Positions 1 through 64,000 of a stretch of DNA of 64,000 nucleotides are shown one piece after another. Origin of the DNA: Mastigias papua (taxonomy: Eukaryota > Cnidaria > Scyphozoa > Rhizostomeae > Mastigiidae); assembly GCA_964019165.1 (NCBI GenBank), contig OZ025274.1:11446907-11510906 (forward strand). Reading direction: 5' to 3'. Below the pieces are notes generated by a model. It saw only the letters and a program-made list of their open reading frames with translations. It was not told the DNA's origin and ran no database searches. The first letter of the stretch is position 1; each line of letters opens with the position of its first letter. Position numbers and translations under genes: made by a program.

Positions 1-863
1 CAGCTAAAGACCAGTTCGCATTTACTCAGGAACTCTGAAATTGTTCTATCCATACCAGTTATGGCCCCCTTATATATTCGGGATCTATGCAAGTCATTTC
101 CTGATCGCTATATCGGGCTGTGTCTGTGTATAGACAGCACTTTAGTGATGCAATATGTAGATAAGAAGATGGAAAACCAACGCAATCACCTTATCTTTCG
201 GTATTGCCTTTGTTTGCTTCCTGTGTTAGTTAGGCAACCCCATCAAGTATTTGTATACACCTTTATAATTTCCTTTGGGCATAGTATTTGAAAGGATTGC
301 CACATAGGTTTGTACATAACTTAATTTAATTTTCTAGTTTTGTTCTGCTATTATATGCATAATAGTAATTAAAGCATTCTCAGTAAGCATGACACGAATA
401 ATTGCAGCAATTTCGCTTATCATTATTTTCCCTTGTTGAAACTATGATAGTGGCGTCTGTGGTTACTTGACGGTAATCTTCTAACAATAAACTCTCGTAA
501 TGGATACACTATGGCCTATGGCTACGTATTTCAATGTACTGCAATGCTCGTAATGAGCCACAAAGGTACTCCGGTACGCCTGGTGTTTCATTGTACTGGT
601 ACACTTTTAGATCCGCACCAGTACAAACTTGGTACTACAGTAAGAAGTTTACCTAAAACCTCGTTCTAGTGCACGCTCTCTCAAGCCTTAGACTAGACAG
701 AGTTTTGCCAAGAGAGTTTCAAGAACCCATGTGTACCCTTGTCAACTAAAAATTTTGAAGCTTCTTCGAATCAATAACAGGTATATGAAGTATCCTTTAC
801 TTCTACGTTACATTAAATCTCACTCTTTTGTCTTTGTCAGTCTCCAACTCTTCCCTATGTTTT

Positions 864-1106
864 CGTAGTGATGTTATGGATTGATACTTTCGTACTGATA
901 CTATGACTTGATACCTTCATAGTGAAGCTATGGCTTGATATTTTCATAGTGATGTTATGGCTTGATATTTTCATAGTGATGTTATGGCTTGATATTTTCA
1001 TAGTGATGTTATGGCTTGATATTTTCATAGTGATGTTATGGCTTGATATTCTCATAGTGATGTTATGGCTTGATAATTTGATAGTGGTGCTATGGCTTGA
1101 GGTCCT
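864..1106 (+). repeat. 27-bp tandem repeat (minisatellite), about 9 units
   Basis: The unit reads approximately CATAGTGATGTTATGGCTTG plus ATATTTT. The central five units are nearly identical and the outer ones diverge. 27 is a multiple of three, so every frame without a stop stays open on both strands. The repeating peptides seen there are a by-product and not a gene. Confidence 0.9.
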
Positions 1107-1213
1107 TAGGATATCTTTTATTCAGAGTGTAGTTATTTTGAGCACCCTTATCTCATGTTGCTAAAGCGTTGCCAACATAATTATGTTCGTTTTTGTTGTC
1201 AAGATAAGAAATA

Positions 1214-1390
1214 CAGTTAAATCCCGTTAAGTCGTACCCTGGGTAAGTCGGACTTTCGCTTAGTCGGACTGATTTTTCATTCCCCTTGAATTCACTCCGA
1301 CTTGCAGAGAGACTCATTTAACTCGGACATTCGTTAACTCGGACCAATTTCCGATCTCCTTTGAGAGTCAGTCATACCGGGATTCTACTG
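1214..1390. mobile_element. pogo/Tigger-like MITE, 177 bp
   Basis: The left end is CAGTTAAATCCCGTTAAGTC. The right end, read on the minus strand, is CAGTAGAATCCCGGTATGAC. These are imperfect terminal inverted repeats starting with CAGT, flanked on both sides by TA (1212-1213 and 1391-1392), the target duplication of Tc1/mariner/pogo elements. The interior repeats short phrases such as AAGTCGGAC and AACTCGGAC. No transposase is present, so it is non-autonomous. Confidence 0.75.
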
Positions 1391-2582
1391 TATAACGATT
1401 TGACCATGACTCTACGACATCACTTCAATAAACTTAAATTGATAAAGCTTTCAAGGAGGAGCTTTTTCTTAGTTTTTATCCGATTTCTTTAATATATTTG
1501 GAGAAGTTATTATCGACGACCAACATCAAAACTACATTCTAAGAAAAATATCCACCATCACCATCAGGCCTGCGTATTACATTTTCTGCATATTAAGAAT
1601 AGATTGAACCAACCCTGAGTTATTGACACTTAATTTCATTCGTAGTGTTCTTATTCGTAGCATTTGTAAGTCACCTGAAAAAGAGACACTTGCAAGTGCA
1701 CCGTAAGGATTGGAAAAATTCTCTAAGTTTCAGAAAATTGTCTTTTCCAACTAACTATACAACATTGCAGCCTAGATATGAGTATCAAGTGACGTATTGC
1801 TAAAATTGCCTAAGTCTCCTCCTAACTCCCAATAATAAAAATAAAAATTCAGGTTACTACGAATGGGCTGATCGTTTCGATGTTTACAAAAATATCTTTT
1901 GTTATACTTTTCATAACTTTGATCTACCTAAACACTTGGCATTGATTTGTATTCTAATTTCTTCTATTGCTCTAATTTATAAATAATTTAATGTTCTTGT
2001 CTTTATTACCATCATTCAGTTATGATACAAGTTAATTAACATGATAGGATGTCAAATACCATAGTATTCATTCCCGAACTTTATAACAGTGTTCTTCCGT
2101 GAGTTAGCAGTTAGCAAGGAAGATTGCTACACCAGAATTTGGTGACGATGAACTATGTTTTGCTGCATAATCCGTGTCCGTGTTAAGTGTTCTGGATTGG
2201 CTCTGAACATATAATGTGGTGTTGCTCTTATTAACATAAACACACCATATAGTTTATACACTTACGCTGTTTCCAGTGGCTTTGGTCAGATTATGACAAA
2301 TGAGTGCTGCTGCAGTATAAATCCATTATGGATGAGCGTATCGAATATGACCATAGTGCAACTGCCAATAGTGTTCCAAAAAGAAATTTGAGAACATGAC
2401 GTATTACTGATATAAACCAAAGCCCTGTAAACTTAAACTACTCACAGTTACAAAGCGACTTAGAAGCCATGATAGTAGATAAGAGATGAGAAATTTATAT
2501 AATATCGTGTAATAGATAAGAGAATTTATATTTTGAACGAAAAAGCTATCTATTTGTAATTTGCTTCTTGTTTCCCTTCTAG

Positions 2583-12174
<9,592 letters not shown>

Positions 12175-12548
12175 ACACTGAATAGTAATGGAGACACTCG
12201 AAACAATCAGCATTTTTGCGCTGAATCGTACAATTCGAAACCAACTTTCTTTCCAGCATTTCCTTTTGTATGCATGACTATATTAGAATGGATATAACGG
12301 ACTATTCTATATTAATTTGACAAAACAACCTGAATTTGAAGCGACTGATTTATGCCTAGTAACTTCCTTATTGATACTGCCCCTCTTTTCCTATCAAATT
12401 TGCTGCAGACAGTTTGCTTCACTAGTATCTCCGTTGATTCATAGCCTATCTCCGTTGACTCAAAGGCAGTGTAGGTTCTATCGTATCCCAAAGTCCGCTT
12501 AATTTGTATAAGTTTTATCCTATTCCTATATTTTTGTGGCTAACGGAG

Positions 12549-12554
12549 AATAAA
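12549..12554 (+). promoter_or_regulatory. polyadenylation signal AATAAA for the carbonic anhydrase gene
   Basis: AATAAA lies 375 bp after the carbonic anhydrase stop codon, in GAGAATAAATGTGTTG with T/G-rich sequence downstream. It is the first convincing signal on this strand. Confidence 0.55.
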
Positions 12555-13004
12555 TGTGTTGCTGCAGAGATCCAGACGTTTGCCCGAAGCTTATAACTCT
12601 CGCATCCCTTCGTTCATTCTATGACAGCTTTCCAGGGCTATCATTGCTTAGAATACACATACATTTGTTAGTGATGTGACAAAGCCCATTGTTCACCATT
12701 TACTGTTTCCATCGGACTACTTGCATTCGTTGAATCGAAAAAGCCTTTTGTGATCTGTGCTTTTTTCTCGCAAGATATAACCGTTATATATCAGCAATAA
12801 CTACTCTACTTTAGACTTTTATTATCTCTTAGCAATTTTAACCTTTTATGGTATTATGTTTGCACTTTTTTTGATATGGCTCGCTGTAATTTCACAAAGA
12901 ACGTTTATTTATTCTTAACAGCTGCCTTCAGTTTTTGTCTCGTACATTCCGTCTTCGATCAAATTGATGGGTCACTACCCATTGTTCCGTCAATTTGTCT
13001 AAAA

Positions 13005-13238
13005 CAGTTGTTCTGAACTTTTATTCAGCCACCGCCCCCTTTCAGGTTTCCCCACTGATCGACCTCCCCCATCTCAGCTCCAAAATTCTCATGTTGAATA
13101 CCTAATAGATACTGAAGAAACTCGTATAAAAATCTACATATTTCATTGACCCTATGGTTTTACTGTAAAGATCTCCAACACCCCCTAGATCTCAAAAACA
13201 CCCCCTAGAGGCGCTACTGTCCCCGTTGAGAACCACTG
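13005..13238. mobile_element. hAT-type MITE with 8-bp target site duplication, 234 bp
   Basis: Ends are CAGTTGTTCTGAACTT (left) and GTTGAGAACCACTG (right), an imperfect inverted pair of the hAT-typical CAGTGGTTCTCAAC. The 8 bp on either side, GTCTAAAA and GTCTGAAA, differ at one base, as expected for an ageing hAT target duplication. The interior is C-rich and non-coding. Confidence 0.85.
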
Positions 13239-14523
13239 GTCTGAAAGATCCTTCGTAAGACTACACTGTGCTAGTTTTCACTGGCTATCGGTAGCTTGTC
13301 TTTAGCTCTGATACGTTGAGGAACAGTGCGTAGTTTTGCGATGTGACAGGCGGGGATCAGTTGGTTACTTGTTCTATGGTCTGATAGGTATGTGGAACAT
13401 TAGGCTGTCCTCCTTTTTAAAGGATAAGGCCCAGGGGCCGTCGATACATTGGGAGTGTGAGAATGTGAAACCCACCTTGGAAAATAGCTTTGATGGTAAA
13501 TCTTTTTGAAATATTGCGTCAGTCGGCACAGTATTTACGTAGTCTACTCGCTTATTTGGAATTTTGACCCTAGTTGGCAACCAAACTGGCCACACTCCCT
13601 GTCTCGAAATGTTCTCAGGGTCGCTCTAATAAGGGAATATTAAGCGGAGAGGAAAGGAACTGGTTAGTCATCTGCATGAAGAAGACATCTCAGAATAAGT
13701 GTCCTTTAACACGCGTTAATAAGAGTTCCTCAACCTGCGTGTTCTACATGGAAGCTACTGATAGTCTTCTTCTTTTACCAGCTCTTGAGTCCTGAATAGA
13801 CGTACCCACTCCACTTCATAATTTTTTTGGAAAATACAACCAGGATATCCTTATTGCAGACTCCACACATTATTTTCGAGTCTCTTATTTGGTCGATTAT
13901 TCAATAACTTGGGTAATCGTGCTTTTCGTTTTGTTTATCGCTGAAACGACTTGTGAAACCTACCCAAAGCTATTATAATTAGAGACATTTTCCACCCAGT
14001 CTGTTTATTCCAGCCCCCCGTTTATTGGGTATATAGGAAATTTGCAATTCCAACCCCCCTACTTATTCCTGTTTGGTTCATTCAAAACAACATCCCTTCA
14101 GTATAATAATACAAGTTACTTTGATATAAACATTAAGTCCAGAAACTAAGACAAAAAAATAAAACGGTGTTTTTTCAGGGAGAGGTACACTTAGGGACTC
14201 AGATTAATTTGCCATTTCTACCATCAAATGCCATTTCAGCTGTATTTTGAATAGGTGTAGCGATGACAATCGTCTTATTTTGATAGGAATGTCGAATGTC
14301 GATATGCTGCGATTACTCTTTCTTCCTCAGTTTTCCACCTTTATTTTTTCATATAAACATTTCCTTGGTAATTTCAAGTCTTAGCCTTGGAGTATGGAGA
14401 TCTATATCATTACATGTATTATATTTAGACAAAGAAGCTGTGTGTTGGAACATATTCCATAGGCTCTCAGGGTAAAGCTTGTTGACAATCCTATAAATCA
14501 CAACCAGCGATCATATGAGCACT

Positions 14524-14811
14524 ATTAGGTTTCTAATAAGTGGAGGTCTCGATAAATGGGTATAGGGAATATTTCTAAATTCTAATGACAATTTAGTGTT
14601 TTTGACAAACATCATAAGATACGTTCATCTGGTCAGAGAAACATTATCGCTTGGTAAAAGAAAACATTTCTTTTCCAAAAACAAAAATCTCAAAACTGTT
14701 TTTCATTCCTAGAAATCTACTAAACGGGGGTCTTTATAAGCTTCGGGGGGGGGGGGTGGACGGTGAAAACCGGATAACTAATGAACGTTTCCCATTTATT
14801 AGAAACCTAAG
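14524..14811. mobile_element. MITE with ~19-bp terminal inverted repeats
   Basis: ATTAGGTTTCTAATAAGTG at the left is inverted at the right as TTTATTAGAAACCTAA. It includes a run of about 12 G near 14744. Non-coding, intergenic. Confidence 0.65.
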
Positions 14812-17388
14812 AGTATAAGGGAAGGCTAGGGTGATCCATTTTCATTATAACATTAATGGATATAAGAAATAAATATAAATAAATAAATATGCACTTATAG
14901 AGCGCTAAAATCTATACACATATATTCTAAAGCGCTGAACAAATTCGTAGTAAAAAACTTTAAATTACAGCATGAAAAGCTAAAAAATAGTCGTTCATAT
15001 GTTAAAACAATTATCAAATAAATACGTTTTTAATCTTTTTTTGAAAGTATGGACGCTCTGAGATCTTTTAATTTCAACAGGCAGTTTGTTCCAGAGCTTA
15101 AAAGTTCAAAAGGACTATCAATAAATGAACTGCATTGAACAAGGGATTATATGCACAAAAGGAAATACATCCAGTGTAACCCATGAAGCAGATTCTATTG
15201 GAAACATAGAAGAATGTACTATTTGCTAGTGATATTGTTTCACTTTCAAGTTATCTTCCAAGGATGGGAAGACCGATGCTCCCTTCAAATTATATATTGA
15301 ATATTTCCATGGCAAATCTGCACGGCATATACTGCACTTTACAATGCAGGTATCTGTGTAATAATGTGTGTTGAATATGTGTTTAATCCTCAAAAAGCAG
15401 CTTTGATTTCACGCCATAGCAAGCACTGGATGGTAAGGGAGCAAGTGGCAAAATTAAGTCAACCATGAGCTTTGTTAGTGACAAAATTCGTGTTTCTTTC
15501 TAAACCTAGCTTTGCCCTATCTATATCAAAACTACCCTTCTTATACATCTCTAGAAACTGGTCAGTTTCCTAAAAGAGCTTTTTTTTTATTTGTACATAT
15601 TTAGTTGGAGGGTCCCTTGAAAATCAGCTTTAAGGCTGAAGGGTTGAAATCTAAGTACCAGACCTCCAAGTGATTGCACCACCCTACCATCAGGTTACGT
15701 CATTTTTAACCAATAAGATGCAGTTGAGATGCAAGTATTATTGATTGCTTCCGCATATGTTGGAGACGAGGCATCATAGCTTTCTTGTTGCACCCAATCG
15801 TGCTGGAAGTGGGAAGAAAAGTGGAGTAGTCTCTTCCGAACCTCAGAAGGTAGGCAATACTTTGCTTTATCTTTTTACTTTTTGATAAGCAGATGTTTGT
15901 TCGACTTCGACTGAGGTATATTTTAGGATTTTTTAGGGAGGGAGTAACTTGTACATTGTCAATGTTTTGGGTCCGCAGCATTATCATTCAGTTTCCCTAG
16001 GCCACAAATAGACTGACATCACCACAACGTAATAATTTAATGTTATAGCTTTATTGATACACCCCGAATGGATGTGAGTTTGCCAGGACATTAGAAATTT
16101 GGTACCTATGTCCTCTGACATCTTGTATGGGACTTGAGAACAATAATAGTGATGGACCCATGAAGCTAAAAGTGCTGCGAAAGCATTTTCATGTGTTCAG
16201 TATTTTTTTATTATTTTGATACTATTGAGATGTTTTCCTTTCTGGTATATAGAATAGAAGCCGCACATCACTGTAGACTAATTTTTGCCCTAAAACCAGC
16301 CATTTTGTTGTTGTAGGGTTCATGTCTGTACCTACATACAATGGGGTGTGGGGTTTTTCACACCCCCTTGATGACTATTTTTGTCGGCAAATTGCTTTGA
16401 TTTTTTTGCACTGCAGAAGCCCAAGAAGAATAATAAAGTACTGAGTATTGTATTCAGGTCATTAATGTGCTACGTCTATAAATTAGCACAGTGTAGATTG
16501 CCAACAAACTGAGCACACAATAGCCTACTTAAAAATTTTAGCAGATAGTATTCAGTCTTAGGAGCTATGGCAATTTTTGTTGCAAGTTGCAGACCTTACC
16601 CCCCCCCCCCGCTATGAATGCTTCTAGGAATAGCTTTGGTAAAATTAGTCAGTAGAGTATGGATAGTTTTGTTTCAAAGCTTGTGTAAACTAGTTTGGTT
16701 TTGGATGTAGCCAACATAAGGGACACGCATCTATCTAGGCATGGTCCTAGTTCTATATGACAAAAGTTGTCATGCATTTACTTCAGCCAAACCAATATTA
16801 TCAAACCAATAGCTTTTGTTGTATCCTGTTACATCTTTTACATTGCATTGTAATTTATTCCTTCTGAGTCCAGCAGAAAGAAAGAATGACTTTAAAAAAT
16901 TTAATGGAAAAGGGAATTGACATGAAAAGATAATTTGGGGTGATGAAAAGGGCTTATACAAACTTCCTGGCATTCTTTTTCACAAAAAAATAAAGAAAAT
17001 TAATGACATAAGTTTTGCTGAAGCTGTTGTTTTTTCATAATATGGGGATTTATATTACTGGATTAATTTGTTTGCATTGAATGGTATTATCAGTAAACTG
17101 AATCTTTCTTTAATGTTCCCTCGAGTGATTCAATATAATCATTTGTGGTGATAGCAGACATTTTTATTTTAGAGAAGGTTCCTTCCATGTAGTAGTAAAG
17201 GTTACAATTTGGTAGCAATTCCATGTTATTGTCCTGCTGCTCTGTTGATTCTTGTTGTTTGTCTTCTGGTGGAAACAGACAAATGACCTTTGTTGTTGGA
17301 AACTATCTAGGGTCAGGCCTTGCCCTGAGCAAAATATGGGTGGTATAAAAACAATCCCATTGAACAATTGAAGGGCTCTGTTTTGCAC

Positions 17389-17520
17389 CCGTTCTAGGAA
17401 TGCATACCTTCAACTTCATGAATTGGGTTGCTTAATATATTGCACTACATGCATAATTCTAGGCATGCTCTGGGTGCTCATGCTTGATCAAGCACCCTTC
17501 CAAGCAAGGCCTGTAAGGCT
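17389..17520. repeat. dispersed repeat, copy 1 (second copy near 43487)
   Basis: The stretch with TCTAGGAATGCATACCTT, ACTTCATGAATTGGGTGC-like text, ATGCATAA and TTGATCAAGCAC recurs in diverged form at about 43487-43615 in the same order and spacing. No coding potential is visible. The family is not identified. Confidence 0.6.
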
Positions 17521-17844
17521 ATCCATCATTATTGTCTTCCTATTTGGATTGTCTAGTATCCCTCCTACCACATACTCTACAGAATATGACAGCACAATGA
17601 AAAGTGTATGTTAAGATACACGGAAAGTTAGGAATGCCGGGCACACTCTTGAAATTTCACCTTGCAATTGTGAGATCTTGTCAAACTCTCCCATAATCTG
17701 CAGACTGGCACATCATTTATTTTGAATAAGAAATATATTGAAAGTCAAAACAGTGAGTTGAAGTGTGTGCTTTTGTTTGCTTGCTCTTTTCTCATATAGA
17801 GAGAACCCTTCTGAATGTAAATTGCATATTTCTCTTTCTGAAAT

Positions 17845-18266
<422 letters not shown>

Positions 18267-18538
18267 CATTTAGATATTATTTTGTTTGATTGGGGTCATG
18301 TCTTCTCATTTGACCTTGTATTGATGAAATTATGTTTCCTTTCTTGGTGTTCCAGAGTTTGTACTGCTATGTTCTTTTCACTAATATTTAGTATGAGTTA
18401 CCAAATTCACTGTTAATGGATAAGATGGGTCGTTTTGATGAAATGTATTATTTGGCCTTTGTTAGTTGTTTCCTGTTCTAGAATATTAGTGTCTACCTTC
18501 CACTTTCAGGCTCAACCTTGATACTCAAGAAGTGAAAT

Positions 18539-39502
<20,964 letters not shown>

Positions 39503-42202
39503 CCGTAATTCGGGTGGATAAGTGAAGGACAATAAACTCTGTATTAGCTGCACTAGTAGACTCTATCACACTTAATATTGATTAGATATTTTGGCTTGAC
39601 CGTAGAATGAGGTAAATGATTTGCAGGATTAGAAATTTATGTCACTAGAATGCTAGAATAGCAACCCTGGAAATTAGAAGCAATGGTTATATTATGAATT
39701 TTTCGACAAATTAAGCCTGGAATCATTTAATTGCACTTTGTAGAATGCAGATCAACTTAACTTTGATGATATGCAACTGCAGAGGTTTGGTTGACGGCAG
39801 AGAATACTGATAAGAAAATACCCATAAAATATAGCCTGGCTTTTGTGATTTCTATCCTTTGTAAGGCAAAGCATACAATTCTTTTTTGCAGTGAGTGGTA
39901 TATAATGTCAATCGTATTTTTGTCTTCTGTTTTATAATTGTTTTTACATTGTTGGAATCATATCATCAGGCACTGTCGCACACTATTTTTGGTTGTGTTC
40001 ACGTCGTGTGTCTATCCTGACTCTTAAACAATATGTGTACTAATACTACTAAACGTTTCCCTGGTGATCCCCGATGGTGAACATTGTAGTAATTTACGGC
40101 AAGTCTATTAAATCCCGCTAAAGTGTTGCAAATATGATCATAAGGTATTATTTTTAGAATGGCAGGTATGCTGTTCATTATTCCATGATTTTTATGTACG
40201 GTAAATCCTTGTATATAAGAACCTACAATAGTAAAAACCGCTAGGCTGTTTCTCATGTAGTATGCGCCTTGAAAATAAAATCCTTTTCCTGTTTGGTAAA
40301 CACGCATATTCCTATTGCAAGGTGACAGAGTTGGCTTTTGATGCTTATGGCTGCCAGATTCTTTATGACAAGGTTCACTAATTATGAAAGTTTCAGTTGT
40401 GTATGTGCAGCACAGTATGCAGTTCGACAATAAAAAGTTTTTGAGACTACTGTAGTACTGAGGATTATAGATGTCTTTACAAACCGCCAGAATTCATAGT
40501 TTCTTTTTCATACCGGAAAAATTAAGTGAACATAAGGATTGAGTCTGCATACCCTAAAATAATGTAAGTTCGTTTTAAATAAGAAATTTGCGGGGATTTA
40601 CTGTAGTTTTCTAGCAGACAACAGCTCTGAAGTTCACGTGTTGAAGCTCACCATGCGCTCACCAATACCGAGTTTGGTTGCCTGTACATTTGTAAGTAGT
40701 GTTGTGTGTTGTATCTAAGAAACAATGCAACGAACAACAACAACAGTTCCTTGCAAGATTTACTCGTCGGTTTTTCTGCTGATGACTGAAGAAATTTTGA
40801 AAATCAAGGTTTCTTGAGGAGTCCAAGAAGGTAAAATAGAAGTTTACTGTAGGAGATTATCTTCAAAATCATTGCTCTGTCATACTTTTCAGCGATGTAT
40901 CAACTTGTGCTCAGTGCGTTATATCAGCTTTGCCGGAATGGGCTATGCGTGCTGTATCAGGGAGGCAAGGTCCTATTTAATAATATGGCTAAGCTTAGGG
41001 TTAGAAAACGGCCTTGTTAATTTATTTGTACTCAAATCTTCTAATCGAATGTGGCTTTCAATTTATGAGGGACTTCCATTGAATGCATTGTACGCCACCA
41101 GTTACAAAGTTGGTTGGCTATAGAAGCCAAACCAACTTGAGTTTTCACATTAAAAATTTATAAAATTAAAAATAATTGCAAATTCACGTCTGTTTGCAGG
41201 GTGCCTCTAGCAACTGCTGTAATTCCTTGATTTGTTTTTTGGCAAAAATAATCCCATGTGTCCAAGTTGCAAGACAGGCAAGAGATAGGTCATAAATATT
41301 TTAAGGCGAAGGCTTCTTACGTGCATGTTGTTTTGTTGAACAGCTACCTAGCTGAAAAGAAAACTTTGAGCATCAGCTTACCAACAGGCCTCTTCAATCA
41401 TACTTACCCTAATTAAAGCTGGATTGAGAATGGCTGTCAGATGCACTAAATACCAGGACAGTTTATTGTCTGTCTCAAAAGTGTGAGTTGTTTACAAGTA
41501 GTTTTGATCATAGACAATTACAGATTATCAATGGGCAGGATAAAGAAAGGTTTTACGTGTCCGATTCATTATAGAATTATAATATTAACTCCAGGATTCA
41601 AATTTTATGGATATTTTTAACACTGAGGTGTGCTTTAGAAAAAAGCATTTGAAGTTTTGTAAAGTAGGCCTGTAGATTTTTTATTGCATACAATTTTCTG
41701 ATTATTGCTGTCATGTCCTGTAGTATTGAATAATCTACTATTGATAAAAGTTTGTTACGTGCTATAGAGCAGATTTGGATTGTATCCTAATCAGTGTATG
41801 GATATCTGTGTAATTTTGAGGAATTTATGATATGGAGTTATTTGCAATTCCTTTTTGTCAGGTGGATGGCTTACTAAACCAGGAGGCCACCTTCCTTCTT
41901 TGTCTTCTGGTCATCACTAATTGAGCAGTTATTGTTGGTCTCCAATTTATGTAAATTCCGTATAGTCATATTTTTTGTGTTAGATTGCATGGTTTACTCA
42001 GGAAATGCTCTATTTTACCAATCTTTGGTAGAGTTGGACATTGTACTGTGTGATGCAAAATTGTGTCTTCCTTTTGAAAATGTCATTCAATTACTTTAGT
42101 AGAAAATTTCCTCATGGGCATCACACAAAGTTTACAGACATATCCATTTAACATAGTTAGTAATAATTTGCTAGTGATTGACACAGTGTTGTTATTTTCT
42201 AG
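39503..42202. other. gap between MVP and the first candidate SANBR exon
   Basis: About 2.7 kb. I searched for the expected N-terminal SANT-domain exons of SANBR and found none I could defend. A 143-codon open frame on the minus strand (39999-40430) resembles nothing known to me and has no supporting signals. No microsatellites or clear mobile elements were seen. Confidence 0.45.
39531..39536 (+). promoter_or_regulatory. polyadenylation signal AATAAA for MVP
   Basis: AATAAA occurs 28 bp after the MVP stop codon, implying a very short 3' UTR if it is used. Confidence 0.65.
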
Positions 42203-63456
<21,254 letters not shown>

Positions 63457-64000
63457 GTAAATCTTTCTCTTCTTCTTCAGGATCGTTTATTCATGAATTT
63501 TATTCAGCTTCATACATGTTTATTCTTTTATTGATTTACTGTTGCTCTTTGATAACTAGTAAGTTTAATATTTAGGTTTGTCAAGTCGTCTATGTTGACT
63601 TATTTCGTCATTAAATGTTCTATGGAAATTGCATACTTTTTTAATGAATCTAGGAAGACGACGAAACCTGGAATGAACCCTCTGATATTTTCATTTGACC
63701 TTTTGATACTTCTGTTTGACCTTTTAACTTTTTCAGTGGAACTTATTTGTTTTGTTTGGCACTACTGTTGAAGTTTCATTTGAACTTTTTGATGTTTTCT
63801 TTGGATTGGTTGATGGTTTCATTTTACAGCCATGACATCTGCATATGAATTTTTCGATGCTTTTCTTTTGATTAACTAATGTTTAACTCTGTGATGTTTA
63901 ACTCTGTGATGTTTAGCTCTGTGATGTTTTTATTTGAACTACGCCGTTTTAATCAGTATCACTGTTGAAATTTCATTAAGACCTTTTATTGTTTACATTT
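63457..64000. other. sequence after the last recognised exon
   Basis: T-rich. Contains imperfect repeats of TTTGACCTTTTGAT (63697-63730) and a 15-16-bp tandem TTTAACTCTGTGATG (about 63880-63927). A possible terminal exon at 63654 (GAAGACGACG...) would add GRRRNLE and a stop in the phase left by 63456; no AATAAA follows within the window. Confidence 0.4.

Larger units (their letters stand above)
1..2582. other. non-coding stretch upstream of the first recognised carbonic anhydrase exon
   Basis: No convincing coding exon is seen here. It holds a 27-bp tandem repeat (864-1106) and a pogo-like MITE (1214-1390), annotated separately. Because the first recognised carbonic anhydrase exon starts inside a codon, an upstream exon with the start codon and signal peptide must exist here or to the left of the window. 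The ATG at 1880 opens a short hydrophobic peptide, but a stop comes before any usable donor site, so I did not accept it. Confidence 0.5.

Noticed and set aside
1880..1945. Signal-peptide-like start (MFTKISFVILFITLIYL) as the missing first carbonic anhydrase exon
   Set aside because: No GT donor in usable phase before the in-frame stop.
39999..40430. 143-codon open frame on the minus strand
   Set aside because: The longest non-repeat minus-strand frame, but no recognisable domain, no upstream or downstream signals and no splice partner. Long chance frames occur at this size in 64 kb.

Overview
This is nuclear DNA from an intron-rich metazoan. It is AT-rich, all three genes have GT-AG introns, and all three lie on the + strand. 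A full-length major vault protein gene argues against insects and nematodes. A GPI-type alpha-carbonic anhydrase, a SANBR/KIAA1841 orthologue, a Penelope-like GIY-YIG fragment, hammerhead-like motifs, many MITEs and very long (TA)n arrays would suit a marine invertebrate such as a cnidarian or an invertebrate deuterostome. The species cannot be fixed from this sequence.

Layout. (1) About 2583-12174: alpha-carbonic anhydrase, CA4-like, with seven in-phase exons including a 30-nt microexon. The exon carrying the signal peptide was not found. A polyadenylation signal follows at 12549. (2) 12175-18538: intergenic, with a hAT-type MITE carrying 8-bp target duplications, a second MITE and long TA arrays. 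(3) 18539-39502: complete MVP gene, 15 coding exons that join in phase to an 847-residue protein, with AATAAA at 39531. Its introns hold a LINE fragment inside a composite inverted-repeat element, a ~324-424-bp repeat with a nested minisatellite, GGAT and TCTG arrays, several MITEs, a 41-bp perfect hairpin and a decayed tandem copy of part of exon 10. (4) About 42203 to beyond 63456: SANBR gene with a BTB-like domain and a Cys-rich C-terminal region, 15 candidate exons in consistent phase. The 5' SANT-coding exons were not recognised and the 3' end may lie outside the window.

The genes have no evident functional connection: CO2 hydration at the cell surface, the vault particle, and a nuclear/chromatin adaptor. 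The interest lies in the repeat fraction. Repeat units carrying a hammerhead-like core (CTGATGA, short stem, GAAA) sit directly between or beside (TA)n arrays at several places. One pair of such motifs flanks a LINE fragment inside an inverted-repeat unit. A Penelope GIY-YIG remnant and two inverted tRNA-derived SINE copies sit in one SANBR intron beside further degenerate motifs of the same kind. I read this as debris of ribozyme-bearing retroelements (Penelope-like elements and possibly a SINE) that insert into or seed TA microsatellites.
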